Notes: generated by a model not told the origin, from the sequence alone. Positions 7,927 through 15,376 are shown, numbered from the stretch's first letter. The stretch is DNA of 27,134 nucleotides from DATJHM01 sp035493895 (GCA_035493895.1 DATJHM010000039.1:1-27134); one strand, 5' to 3'. Numbers and translations are program-made.

Positions 7927-7960
7927 TTTTTTGAAACTACTGCACTTTTTTGAAACTACT
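7927..7960 (-). promoter_or_regulatory. Tandem 15-bp direct repeats upstream of HxlR
   Basis: TTTTTTGAAACTACT occurs at 7927-7941 and again at 7946-7960, a 19-bp period (almost two helical turns). On the coding strand this reads AGTAGTTTCAAAAAA twice, 22 bases before the HxlR start. It is a good candidate for an autoregulatory HxlR site. No strong -10/-35 pair was identified. Confidence 0.5.
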
Positions 7961-8040
7961 TTACCAATGTACCATAAATCATATTATTTCTCCAATTGTC
8001 CAGGTATCGAGGTGGTTTGATCTCGAAGAAAGGCAGAGGT

Positions 8041-8064
8041 AGGGGCAGCGGTTTATCCCTGCCC
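8041..8064. repeat. Degenerate copy of the dispersed palindromic repeat
   Basis: GGGCAG (8043-8048) faces CTGCCC (8059-8064) around GGTTTATC, recalling the TTTATC core of the units at 326-436. It sits in the 233-base gap between HxlR and the end of the sugar ABC operon, which otherwise shows no gene. It may also form part of that operon's transcript end. Confidence 0.45.
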
Positions 8065-8138
8065 GCGAGCCCCACCGGCCCTCTCGGCCTTCAGGTTGAT
8101 GCGTATGGGGCGTGTCAGAAGACATACCCCCTCGCTCT

Positions 8139-8981
8139 TTATTCTTTCACCGCTCCAGCAACCAGTCCGGCGGTGATATACTTCTGCGCAAAGATGAAGG
8201 CCAGGATAATCGGGATGGCTGCGACCACCGAGACCGCCATCAGATCGTTCCAACGCGTGCCGTATTCGCTGATAAATTTGTAGAGACCCAGCGTCAGCGG
8301 GCGTTTGGTATCGTCGGAGATCAGGGCGAGTGGGAAGAGAAAATCGCTCCAGCCCATCAAAAAGGTGAGTACGGCCACCGTCACCACGCCCGGGCGCGAG
8401 AGGGGCAGAATAATGCGGTAGAAGGCGCTCCACAGATTGCAGCCATCAATAAAGGCGGCTTCCTCCAACTCACGGGGCAAGGAGAGGAAGAATGGGCGCA
8501 GGATCAGGGCCGCGAAGGGTAGCGTACGCGTGGTGACGGCCAGGATCACTGCCAGCAGCGAATTGATCAGGCCGATGCGTGAGAACATCACAAAGAGTGG
8601 GAGCGCCAGCATAATGCTCGGAAACATCTGGACGATCAGGAACGCCAGCAAGAAAATGTTTTTGCCCCGCACCGGTAAACGCGCCAGACCATAGGCAATA
8701 GGCGCTGCCAGGAGCAGGCTCAGGATCATCGTGCCCAGCGCAATTTGCAGACTATTGAACATGTAGTGCAGGATGTCCTGATTCTGCACAAAGTTGGTAA
8801 TATACGAACTCCAGTCGACTTGCAACGGAATGAACGTCGGCGGTGAGCGGAAGAGTTCGGTCGTATTTTTGAGCGAGCTAATGATGACCCAGTAGAGGGG
8901 AAAGATCATCGTCGCGGTACAGAAAAGTCCCACAATCGTCAGCAGCGTCGTCTGCCAGCCCTTACGTGTCGCGTAATTCAT
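8139..8981 (-). CDS. Carbohydrate ABC transporter permease, MalG type (CUT1)
   Basis: The 280-residue inner-membrane protein has six predicted helices and the EAA loop (EEAAFIDGCNLWSAFYRIILPLSRP, about 188-212) that docks to the ATPase. The N-terminal ..LYWVIISSLKN..E.F..PP.F.P sequence and the C-terminal ITAGLVAGAVKE are typical of MalG-like permeases. It is the last gene of the operon and overlaps the upstream permease gene by one base. With the other permease it forms the translocation pore for a sugar or oligosaccharide. No ATP-binding subunit is encoded in the operon, so a shared MsmK/MalK-type ATPase elsewhere must serve it. Confidence 0.93.
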   Translation of the reverse strand: MNYATRKGWQTTLLTIVGLFCTATMIFPLYWVIISSLKNTTELFRSPPTFIPLQVDWSSYITNFVQNQDILHYMFNSLQIALGTMILSLLLAAPIAYGLARLPVRGKNIFLLAFLIVQMFPSIMLALPLFVMFSRIGLINSLLAVILAVTTRTLPFAALILRPFFLSLPRELEEAAFIDGCNLWSAFYRIILPLSRPGVVTVAVLTFLMGWSDFLFPLALISDDTKRPLTLGLYKFISEYGTRWNDLMAVSVVAAIPIILAFIFAQKYITAGLVAGAVKE

Positions 8982-9931
8982 CAGGCAACCTCCTCGCGTC
9001 GAATGAGAAAGAGATAGATTGTGCTTACCACCATCAGGAGGAGGAACATCAGCGTTGCCACCGCCGAGCCTGATCCCAGGTCAAACTGTGTGAAGGCGAT
9101 GCGATAGGCGTAGAGCGGCATTACCTCGGTTGCATTGACGGGACCTCCACCGGTCATGATATAGATCAAATCGAATACGTTGAGTGTGTAGATGAAGCCG
9201 AGCATGAGTACCGTCAGGCTTGTGGAGCGCATCAAGGGGAGCGTCAGGTGAAAAAAGCGGCGGAAGACATTGGCACCATCGACGACGGCGGCTTCGTAGA
9301 GAACGCCGGGGATGCCCTGGAGTCCGGCCAGTAAGAGCGACATGTTAAAAGGAATACCGATCCAGATGTTGGCGATAATGACACCCCAGAGCGCGATCCT
9401 GGGATCGGAGAGCCAGTGGATGGAGGTATGGATCAGGCCCACGCTTTGCAGGCCGTAATTGATCACGCCCGCGTCGCTCTGGAGCATCCATTTGAAGATC
9501 GTGCCACTCACGACAATGGGCAACATCCAGGCGACCATGATCAGTCCACGCATCGTACCGACAAGTGGGATGCGTGTGTTGAAGAGCAGGGCGAGCAAGA
9601 AACCAATGCAAAATTGAAAGACCAGACAGCCGAGTGTAAAGAGCAGCGAGACCTTAATGGAGGAGATGAATGCAGCGTCGGTCAGGACGGTGCGATAGTT
9701 ATCGAGGCCGACGAACGGCGTAATCCCTGTCAGTAAGCTGCCGATGTTGACCTGCTCAAAGCTGAAGAGCAGCATCGTGCAGACCGGGTAGACCAGAAAG
9801 ATCAGCAGGAACAGGGTGGCCGGGAGTAAGAAAAAATAAGGCCCGATGCGCCTGCTAAAAAGTCGTCGCTGTCTGCTTTTGACGGGCGACGTTTTGGGCA
9901 TGCGTGGTGTCGTCGTTGCGGTGGCGGACAT
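8981..9931 (-). CDS. Carbohydrate ABC transporter permease, MalF type (CUT1)
   Basis: The 316-residue membrane protein has a basic N-terminus, six helices and an EAA loop (YEAAVVDGANVFRRFFHLTLPLMR). The motifs PYFFLLPATLFLLIFLVYPV and FVGLDNYRTVL are standard for CUT1 MalF-like permeases. The frame is open to 9964, but AAGGGGA (9944-9950) lies 12 bases before ATG 9931 and would be inside the longer version, so 9931 is chosen. It is the second gene of the operon, after the binding protein and an intercistronic stem-loop. Confidence 0.92.
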   Translation of the reverse strand: MSATATTTPRMPKTSPVKSRQRRLFSRRIGPYFFLLPATLFLLIFLVYPVCTMLLFSFEQVNIGSLLTGITPFVGLDNYRTVLTDAAFISSIKVSLLFTLGCLVFQFCIGFLLALLFNTRIPLVGTMRGLIMVAWMLPIVVSGTIFKWMLQSDAGVINYGLQSVGLIHTSIHWLSDPRIALWGVIIANIWIGIPFNMSLLLAGLQGIPGVLYEAAVVDGANVFRRFFHLTLPLMRSTSLTVLMLGFIYTLNVFDLIYIMTGGGPVNATEVMPLYAYRIAFTQFDLGSGSAVATLMFLLLMVVSTIYLFLIRREEVA

Positions 9932-9969
9932 AGAGATTACACGTCCCCTTTCTATAAAACGCACACGTG

Positions 9970-10008
9970 CGAGCTACTGATCGTACCTCAAGTACCATCA
10001 GTAGCTCG
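9970..10008 (-). promoter_or_regulatory. Intercistronic stem-loop between binding protein and permease genes
   Basis: CGAGCTACTGAT (9970-9981) faces ATCAGTAGCTCG (9997-10008) in a perfect 12-bp stem, and GTAC/GTAC can pair inside it. It has no T-run. Such hairpins commonly protect the upstream binding-protein mRNA or partly end transcription so that the binding protein outnumbers its permeases. That role is inferred from position. Confidence 0.65.
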
Positions 10009-10025
10009 TCTATAAAGGGGCGTTC

Positions 10026-11321
10026 TTACGCCATTAACGGCTTGATTGTTACTGCTGCCTGCTTCAGCGCATTCTCAGCGGATGTCTGTCCACTGATCGC
10101 CGACTGGAAGGCTTGCTGGACGGCGTTCGAGATTTTGGGATAATTCGGACCATAGGCGCGTGGTTTGGCAAATGCAAATGAGTCGACGAAAACCGAGAGG
10201 TTAGGGTCCTGGCGAATCGCGGGATCATTCGCCAGATCTTTCCGGCTGGGGAGGCGCTGATCCTTGAGAATATAAGCCTTCATCTGCGCGGGTAGTTGTG
10301 TCCAGGAGATAAAGTCCCAGGCCTCTTTGATATGTGGGCTCGTCACCGTGATGGCCCAGTTCTCTCCTCCTAAAATCGAGGCTGACTGCTTGCCTTTGGG
10401 GAGAGGAACGACGCCCCAGGAAAATTTTGCGCCCTGCTGCGTGACTGGAAGATTCCAGGGACCATTGATGCACATCGCAGCCTTGCCCGCGATAAACTGC
10501 GTAATGGCGTCCTGCTGTGTCCAGTTCAGACTTTCAGATGAGAGCAGCCCTGCTTTTGCAAAGGTCACCAGATATTGGAGCGCGCTCACCCCTGCCGCGC
10601 TATCGATGGTGTTCAAATCAGCGCCCGCTTCCCAGAGAAAAGACAGAAACTGGAAGGTGCCTTCTTCGCTTTTGATCAGCGACATCGAGAGGCCATAGAC
10701 GCCATTTTTGGTCAATGCAGTTGCGGCACTATGCATCTCGTCCCAGGTCGTAGGCGGCTTGAGCCCGGCCTTCTGAAATAGATCTTTGTTGTAATAGAGG
10801 GCGAGACAGTTGCTATTATTAGGAATGCCGTAGTTCTTCCCCTTCCAGACCGTCGAGTTCCAGGGGCCAGGAAAATATTGATCGGCCTGACCCCAGGTGG
10901 TGACCTGACTGGTGATGTCCGCCAGAACGCCGAGATCAGCGAACGCAGAATGGTCGGGATTGTCAATGACGGCGATATCCGGTAATTGTTTGGAGGCCGC
11001 GCCCTGGATCAGCTTCTGTTTGAGGTCGGCAAAGGGAATGACGGTACGCTGGATTTTTATCGAGGGGTTGGCTTTCATGTAGTCGCTAATAATGCCGAGA
11101 TAGCCGTCCCCGGGAGGATTAAAATAATCCCAGAGCGTCAGCGTTATTGGACCACTGGTCGTGGAGCCCGCCGGTTCTCCACATGCGGCAAGAAAAGCGG
11201 CAGCAGCACTGGCACTCAGGCCGAGGGCCCCTGCTCGTTCGAGGAAAGTGCGACGCGTCATGCGTCCTGAGGATAAGGCGCTGACCATTTCGCCTACGTT
11301 GTTTCTCTGCTCTGGGACCAT
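10026..11321 (-). CDS. Extracellular sugar-binding lipoprotein of ABC transporter, Tat-type signal
   Basis: The 431-residue solute-binding protein begins with a polar stretch, then the twin-arginine motif TRRTFLE (Arg23-Arg24), a hydrophobic run, and a lipobox LAAC with Cys47. It is thus likely exported folded by Tat and lipid-anchored outside. The mature part (ITLTLWDYF, ALYYNKDLFQKAGLKPPTTWDE, AAMCINGPWNL, DFISW) fits the family-1 periplasmic sugar-binding proteins of CUT1 systems. ATG 11321 is chosen because AAAGGAGG (11328-11335) lies 6 bases upstream; the open frame runs further to 11348. It is the first gene of the operon and diverges from a LacI regulator. The bound sugar is unknown. 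Confidence 0.93.
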   Translation of the reverse strand: MVPEQRNNVGEMVSALSSGRMTRRTFLERAGALGLSASAAAAFLAACGEPAGSTTSGPITLTLWDYFNPPGDGYLGIISDYMKANPSIKIQRTVIPFADLKQKLIQGAASKQLPDIAVIDNPDHSAFADLGVLADITSQVTTWGQADQYFPGPWNSTVWKGKNYGIPNNSNCLALYYNKDLFQKAGLKPPTTWDEMHSAATALTKNGVYGLSMSLIKSEEGTFQFLSFLWEAGADLNTIDSAAGVSALQYLVTFAKAGLLSSESLNWTQQDAITQFIAGKAAMCINGPWNLPVTQQGAKFSWGVVPLPKGKQSASILGGENWAITVTSPHIKEAWDFISWTQLPAQMKAYILKDQRLPSRKDLANDPAIRQDPNLSVFVDSFAFAKPRAYGPNYPKISNAVQQAFQSAISGQTSAENALKQAAVTIKPLMA

Positions 11322-11348
11322 GTGCATCCTCCTTTGGATTGGCAACAC

Positions 11349-11560
11349 GAGATCTCATTTCTCGATAAAGAGCAACACGAGGTTCCTTCATCTATAGAAA
11401 ATCATAGATGAATAATCGAGGATCGCCTGCTAAAAAACATCGGTAGGTAGATCTAGGAATGGAAAAAGAGTGCTGTAGAAAAGATTTTTTTGTATCCTAC
11501 AAAAAGATCCTCAAGAGCGTTATTCCGCTTCCATGCAGAATAATTGCTCAATTCCTTCGC
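11349..11560 (-). other. Long leader region of the sugar ABC operon
   Basis: If transcription starts from the promoter at about 11540-11567, the operon has a leader of about 200 bases. It contains a perfect 9-bp hairpin, TTCATCTAT (11387-11395) facing ATAGATGAA (11404-11412); another, TTTTTGTA (11487-11494) facing TACAAAAA (11498-11505); and a direct repeat GCAACACGAG at 11342-11351 and 11372-11381. No known riboswitch was recognised. Confidence 0.4.
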
Positions 11561-11578
11561 TTGTCAAAGCGCTTTGAC
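11539..11578 (-). promoter_or_regulatory. LacI-type operator and overlapping ABC-operon promoter
   Basis: GTCAAAGC-GCTTTGAC (11563-11578) is a perfect 16-bp palindrome with the central CG step typical of LacI-family operators. On the minus strand it overlaps TTGACA (11562-11567), the likely -35 of the sugar transport operon, with a -10 near TTATTC or TATTCT, 18 to 19 bases downstream. The LacI-family gene 11757-12764 diverges from this site, so repression relieved by the transported sugar is the natural reading. Confidence 0.75.
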
Positions 11579-11640
11579 TATATTGTAACGATGATTATGC
11601 AGCTTGTCAATAGAAAGCATTGAAAATTTAGTAGTAAGAG

Positions 11641-11670
11641 TTGGCAACGATAGCGCATGAAGTGTATAAT
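11641..11670 (+). promoter_or_regulatory. lacI-family gene promoter
   Basis: TTGGCA (11641-11646) and TATAAT (11665-11670) are separated by 18 bases, close to consensus, and point to the LacI-family gene 86 bases downstream. Confidence 0.7.
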
Positions 11671-11756
11671 AGTGATCAAATTAAAATGTTGTGTTTTGTA
11701 GAGTCAGGGAAGATACTCTGTCGTATTTTTTATGATATGGATGACGGATAACGCTC

Positions 11757-12764
11757 ATGACGACGATGGCTGATATTGCGAAGCGAGCGGGGGTTGCGCT
11801 CAGTACGGTTTCACATACATTGAGTGGGAAGCGGCCCGTTTCTGAGGAAGTGAGACAGCGAGTTTTGCAGGCTATCGCCGAGCTGGAATATCGGCCTCAT
11901 GCGCTGGCGCGGGCGCTGGCAACCAGACGTACACGCACGATTGCCCTGTTGTATCCTGCTTTGTCCAGTAAGAAGCCGGAGCCGCACTTTGAGTTTATCT
12001 CGGGCGTTTTAGAGGTCACGAGCCTGAGTCAGTATGGCCTCTTGCTCTGGACCAGTTCGGAGGATGATCAGGAAGTGCTGCATATGGTGCAGCAAGGCTT
12101 TATTGATGGCCTGATCCTGATGGAAGTGCGCTTGCATGATCCGCGTTACATGATGCTCAAAGAGCAAAACTATCCCTTTACGATGATTGGACATGGGGAG
12201 GTGAACGCGGGCATTAGTTTTGTCGATCTGGATTTTCACTATGCCGTCCATACCTGTGTTGAGTATCTCGCAAAATTGGGACATAAGCATATTGCGTTTA
12301 TTCAGCATAGCTCCAGGCTGTTTGAGCTTGAGATGGGCTATGTGGTACGTTCGGAGGATGCATTTCATGAGGCGATAGCGCAATGGGGGTTAGAGGGTAT
12401 CTCCTGTTGCTGTGAAACCAATGCTCAGGCCGGGTATGAGGTCGTACAGCACCTGCTGGAGAAAGATCCTGATCTGACCGCGATTATTACCGCGAATGCC
12501 TGGATCAGCGGGGGCATCACGAGCGCGATCAAGGACAGGGGCCTGCGCATTCCCGATGATATCTCCCTGGTCGGCATTCTCTCCTCGCTTATTGCCGAGA
12601 TGACAACGCCCCCTCTGACGGCCGTTGATTTCCCCTTCAATGAGATGGGCCGTATCGGTGCAGATATGCTGATCAAGCTTCTGGAAGGGCGAGACGTTCC
12701 CACACAACTGCTCCTCAAACCACCATTCATGATCCGACAAAGTTCTGGCCCCTGCCGCCAGTAA
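11757..12764 (+). CDS. LacI family transcriptional regulator
   Basis: The 335-residue repressor has the LacI helix-turn-helix and hinge (MADIAKRAGVALSTVSHTLSGKRPVSEEVRQRV at residues 4-36; hinge ..YRPHALARALATRRT). A periplasmic-binding-protein-like effector domain follows from residue 60 (TIALLYPAL; GHKHIAFIQ; DDISLVGI; TAVDFPFNEMGRIGADMLIKLLEG). ATG 11757 or ATG 11766 are both possible starts. It diverges from a sugar ABC operon with a LacI-type palindrome between them, so it is probably the local, sugar-responsive repressor. Confidence 0.93.
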   Translation: MTTMADIAKRAGVALSTVSHTLSGKRPVSEEVRQRVLQAIAELEYRPHALARALATRRTRTIALLYPALSSKKPEPHFEFISGVLEVTSLSQYGLLLWTSSEDDQEVLHMVQQGFIDGLILMEVRLHDPRYMMLKEQNYPFTMIGHGEVNAGISFVDLDFHYAVHTCVEYLAKLGHKHIAFIQHSSRLFELEMGYVVRSEDAFHEAIAQWGLEGISCCCETNAQAGYEVVQHLLEKDPDLTAIITANAWISGGITSAIKDRGLRIPDDISLVGILSSLIAEMTTPPLTAVDFPFNEMGRIGADMLIKLLEGRDVPTQLLLKPPFMIRQSSGPCRQ

Positions 12765-12791
12765 AACCACATTAGACCGCTATCCATCAAT

Positions 12792-12899
12792 CCAGTAGAG
12801 GCACGGTGCAGTGGAACGGAACTGTGCCTGCGAACTCGTGCAGGGCTCCCCAGGCCAGTAGGGACGCCATGGAGGCACGGAATGGCGTCCGGGAACTCG
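12792..12899 (+). repeat. Two tandem structured stem-loop repeats with covarying stems
   Basis: Two 63-bp-spaced units share the layout CCAGTAG, 9-bp stem, loop ending GG(A/C)ACGGA-like, stem, two bases, GAACTCG. Unit 1 covers 12792-12838 (stem AGGCACGGT 12799-12807 with ACTGTGCCT 12821-12829). Unit 2 covers 12855-12899 (stem GGACGCCAT 12862-12870 with ATGGCGTCC 12882-12890). Flanks are identical while five of nine stem pairs differ and remain paired, which points to selection on structure. The position, 28 bases after the LacI stop, also allows a role as a transcript end. The family is not recognised. Confidence 0.7.
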
Positions 12900-13038
12900 C
12901 TCGATCCCGCTCGCTCTTCAGACGTGGAATGCCGCCTTTTTCCGCTCTTTCGCTTGCATCAGAAACCTGTGCAATGACGTTTGCCTGAGCACTGCGTTAG
13001 AACCGCTAATAGTTGCAATAGTTAAAAATTACTAACAA

Positions 13039-13067
13039 TTGCCAGACCAATATATCTATTGTATACT
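13039..13067 (+). promoter_or_regulatory. Promoter of the methyltransferase gene
   Basis: TTGCCA (13039-13044), 17 bases, then TATACT (13062-13067), in an AT-rich stretch. It lies about 110 bases upstream of the methyltransferase start. A run of ten or more T residues (13142-13151) lies between the promoter and the gene. Confidence 0.65.
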
Positions 13068-13179
13068 ATATCCATATTTTTGGCTTTGTGATAGTTGAAA
13101 AGCCTATGCTGCTAGAAAGAGCCAGTACAGGAAAAAGGGCGTTTTTTTTTTGCCCATCCTAGAAAGCGAAGATCAAGTC

Positions 13180-14055
13180 ATGCCCATGTCACCAGAACCC
13201 AGGCGAGAGCAATCCAGCACCTATTTTGTCCAGGATCGTGCCAATCAAGAAGAAATGAAGCGTCTGCAACTCCTGGATCGCACGACTACTGCCAGTATGG
13301 GCGGCGTCCTGCCAGAGCAACCTGATCCCACCATCTTCCGGTGTGTGCTCGATGTCGGCTGCGGCACTGGCGGCTGGCTTATCGAACTGGCGCAAACCTC
13401 GCCAGATAGTACCTTGCTGGTTGGCGTGGACGCGAGCCGCGTATGTATCGAGTATGCGCGTGAGCAGGCCGCAGCCGCGCAGGTCGGCGATCGTGTGGAG
13501 TTTCACGTCGCTGACGCCCTGCGTATGCTTGAATTTCCCGCAGCCTCCTTCGATCTGGTGAACCATCGTGGCGCGGTCAGCTGGTTGCGCACCTGGGACT
13601 GGCCCAAACTTTTGCAAGAGTACCAGCGCGTGGCCCGTCCAGATGGTGTAGTTCGCATCACCGAAGGCGATATCTGGACCACAAACAGTCCCGCCCTCTC
13701 GCGCCTCTTTGCACTTTTCTTGCAGGCTATGTACCAGTCCGGGCACAACTTTCTTCCTGAAGGTTCTGGCGCGGCCAGCGAACTGGTGCATTTGCTGCAA
13801 CAGCATGGTCTCCAGCGGGTGCAATCGAGAGCTTATAGCCTGGAATTCCGCCCTGAGACACCGGAGGGGCCGCGCTTTTTTGAGAATATCCGCATGGCCT
13901 ATCAGACCATCATGCCTTTTTTGCGCAAGTGGACGCGCGTACCTGAGAACTACGAGGAGATCTATCAGCAGGCGATGCGCGAGATGCAGCAACCGGACTT
14001 CATGGCGACCTGGAACCTGCTGACCGCCTGGGGGACGGTACCGTCCCGCGAATGA
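13180..14055 (+). CDS. Class I SAM-dependent methyltransferase
   Basis: The protein has 291 residues from ATG 13180; ATG 13186 is equally possible, and a TTG at 13150 gives a longer frame. Motif I, VLDVGCGTGGW at residues 56-66, binds S-adenosylmethionine. Acidic motif II is VGVDAS, and VADAL and FDLVNHRG follow, then post-motif ..VARPDGVVRITEGD. This is the ubiquinone/methionine biosynthesis-type methyltransferase fold (UbiE-like). The C-terminal 130 residues, rich in aromatic residues and helices (FLQAMYQSG, GLQRVQSRAY, FLRKWTRVPENYEEIYQQA), resemble small-molecule methyltransferases in secondary metabolism. The substrate is unknown. It stands alone, convergent with the RIO kinase. Confidence 0.88.
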   Translation: MPMSPEPRREQSSTYFVQDRANQEEMKRLQLLDRTTTASMGGVLPEQPDPTIFRCVLDVGCGTGGWLIELAQTSPDSTLLVGVDASRVCIEYAREQAAAAQVGDRVEFHVADALRMLEFPAASFDLVNHRGAVSWLRTWDWPKLLQEYQRVARPDGVVRITEGDIWTTNSPALSRLFALFLQAMYQSGHNFLPEGSGAASELVHLLQQHGLQRVQSRAYSLEFRPETPEGPRFFENIRMAYQTIMPFLRKWTRVPENYEEIYQQAMREMQQPDFMATWNLLTAWGTVPSRE

Positions 14056-14113
14056 GAAGATTGTTGATTTTACGCGTGTTAACGATTTGGGAAGAATGAT
14101 CTGGCGAGTCGCG

Positions 14114-14171
14114 TGGTGAGATTGCTCATCCTCACACAGAACGTTCTGCATGAGGACGAGCATGGTGAGAT
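14114..14171. mobile_element. 40-bp palindrome bracketed by 9-bp direct repeats (transposon relic or minimal MITE)
   Basis: TGGTGAGAT occurs at 14114-14122 and exactly again at 14163-14171. Everything between (14123-14162) is a 40-bp inverted repeat made of two abutting 20-base arms that match at 17 of 20 positions. Its ends are TGCTCATCCTCA and TGAGGACGAGCA, and its centre CAGAAC-GTTCTG is a perfect palindrome. The exact fit of duplicated target and inverted ends is the structure left by a transposon whose interior is gone. It sits 6 bases after the RIO gene's last codon, between convergent genes, where it may also serve as a terminator. Confidence 0.7.
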
Positions 14172-14176
14172 CAGCG

Positions 14177-14968
14177 TTAGAGCTTCGCATTCCTGAACTT
14201 ATACCACAACTGTGTGGCAATATGCTTGCCATCGTGGATCAGACCGTAGCGTGCCACGTAGTGACAGATGTTTTCGATATCGCGTGTCAGCAGAGAGAAG
14301 GCGTTGGAGTTGAAGCGCGGATCGACCGCCTGTGGGAAGTCGATGATTTTCGCCTGATCCTGCCAGTACAGGATATTGTGGGCGGAGAGGTCGCCGTGTA
14401 CGTAGTTATGGGCCAGACAGAGTTCGATATTGCTCATCAGGCTATCGAAAACGGCCCGAGCCTGTTCCCGCGAGAGATCGCAGTCTGAGAGAGGAGATGC
14501 GGCCCCTTCGCGGTCACCAAAGTACTCCATGAGGATGGCGTCCTGGGTGTGGGCGATGGGTTGTGGGGTATTGGCTCCTGCACGGTAGAGGGTCGTCAGA
14601 ACCTCGAACTCGTGATTGACCCACATCCCGAATTGCATCTGGCGTCCGAAACTGGTCTTCTTCTGGACGGCGCGGCGGACCTGCCCATTGGTGATGGTAC
14701 GGCCTTCCTGATAGACCGCATCGTTTTTGAAGCTGCGATGCTGCCGTGGACGATAGATCTTGGCCGCCAGCAGTTCCGCACCGCTTGATGGATGCGCTTC
14801 GCAACAATAAACGCTTGCTTCTTTGCCGCGCTTTACCGGATAGAGAATCTCGGTAATCATGCCTTCGGCGAAGAAATAGTCGAGGGTTACCTGAATCGGG
14901 TCCTGTTGGGCGAGTATTTCCTGCTCTTCCGCTTCGTCCATTTCGCGAATCTGTTTGCGTTTCGACAT
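14177..14968 (-). CDS. RIO1-like atypical protein kinase
   Basis: The 263-residue protein has the RIO kinase pattern: glycine-rich strand VKRGKEASVYCC (45-56), lysine in LLAAKIYRPRQ (Lys70), a flexible loop with VQKKTSFGRQMQFGMWVNHEFEVL, hinge LMEYFG (146-151), catalytic loop YVHGDLSAHNILY with Asp193 and Asn198, and the metal-binding motif IIDFPQAVD (Asp210), which is DFP instead of DFG as in RIO1. RIO proteins phosphorylate or act as ATPases in ribosome maturation in eukaryotes and archaea; the bacterial role is poorly known. AAGGAG precedes ATG 14968 by about 12 bases. It lies downstream of a small promoter-to-terminator unit on the same strand. Confidence 0.92.
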   Translation of the reverse strand: MSKRKQIREMDEAEEQEILAQQDPIQVTLDYFFAEGMITEILYPVKRGKEASVYCCEAHPSSGAELLAAKIYRPRQHRSFKNDAVYQEGRTITNGQVRRAVQKKTSFGRQMQFGMWVNHEFEVLTTLYRAGANTPQPIAHTQDAILMEYFGDREGAASPLSDCDLSREQARAVFDSLMSNIELCLAHNYVHGDLSAHNILYWQDQAKIIDFPQAVDPRFNSNAFSLLTRDIENICHYVARYGLIHDGKHIATQLWYKFRNAKL

Positions 14969-15163
14969 GGTAGGTAGCTACTCCTTGTATAAGTAAAAAA
15001 TGTTGCTGTGTTCAAGGTCGTAAGAAACGGATAAACAATGGGCATAGAGCACCTCTTCTTTCTCGCTCACCTCCTCACAGGGGAGGAGATGAAAATATGC
15101 GTGCAGACAGAGAAAAGGGCCATAAGCAATCATGCTCATGGCCCCCCGATGTATTGTGGAAAC

Positions 15164-15189
15164 AAAAAAGGCCATCCAGTGCAGGATGG
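15164..15189 (-). terminator. Intrinsic terminator of a small minus-strand unit
   Basis: Read on the minus strand: CCATCC, a 6-base loop, GGATGG (15172-15189), then CC and six T residues (15164-15169). It lies between the small ORF at 15227-15310 and the RIO kinase gene, so it could be a true end or an attenuator for the kinase. Confidence 0.65.
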
Positions 15190-15226
15190 TCAGGGTATGC
15201 GGTTCTAGTGTAATCTCATCGTAGCT

Positions 15227-15310
15227 TTATGGGTGTTCGTTGGAGAACCGCCGAGCGTATTTCTGACCTTCCCGGAGACATGATGCGGTGAGGACTGTGA
15301 TTTGTCGCAT
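15227..15310 (-). CDS. Candidate 27-residue small peptide
   Basis: ATG 15310 lies 6 bases after a strong AAAGGAG (15317-15323). The product would be MRQITVLTAS, then CLREGQKYARRFSNEHP. An overlapping frame starting at ATG 15315 gives a 36-residue product (MSCDKSQSSPHHV...), but its start is only one base from the ribosome site. The unit has its own promoter (15377-15405) and terminator (15164-15189), which favours a real short transcript; whether it is a peptide, a leader for the RIO kinase or a small RNA cannot be told. The sequence is not recognised. Confidence 0.4.
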   Translation of the reverse strand: MRQITVLTASCLREGQKYARRFSNEHP

Positions 15311-15376
15311 GACATGCTCCTTTCGTATGTCCCAGGATTGATGTCTGGAACCAGCCAGAAAAAGTAGTACATGATG

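Noticed and set aside
8090..8140. Terminator of the sugar ABC operon formed by GTATG and CATAC near 8102-8128
   Set aside because: The flanking G and C runs are in the wrong order to extend the stem, and there is no T-run on the minus strand.
13130..13160. GGGC-T10-GCCC as a terminator
   Set aside because: Only four pairs around a T-run loop; too weak, and it lies just before the methyltransferase start.
13189..14232. 347-codon minus-strand frame opposite the methyltransferase gene
   Set aside because: The plus strand encodes an unmistakable SAM-binding motif with a good promoter; the antisense frame is a by-product of codon composition.
14978..15175. 65-codon minus-strand reading frame before the RIO kinase
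   Set aside because: It begins inside the terminator hairpin and T-run at 15164-15189, has no ribosome site at its start and unconvincing composition.
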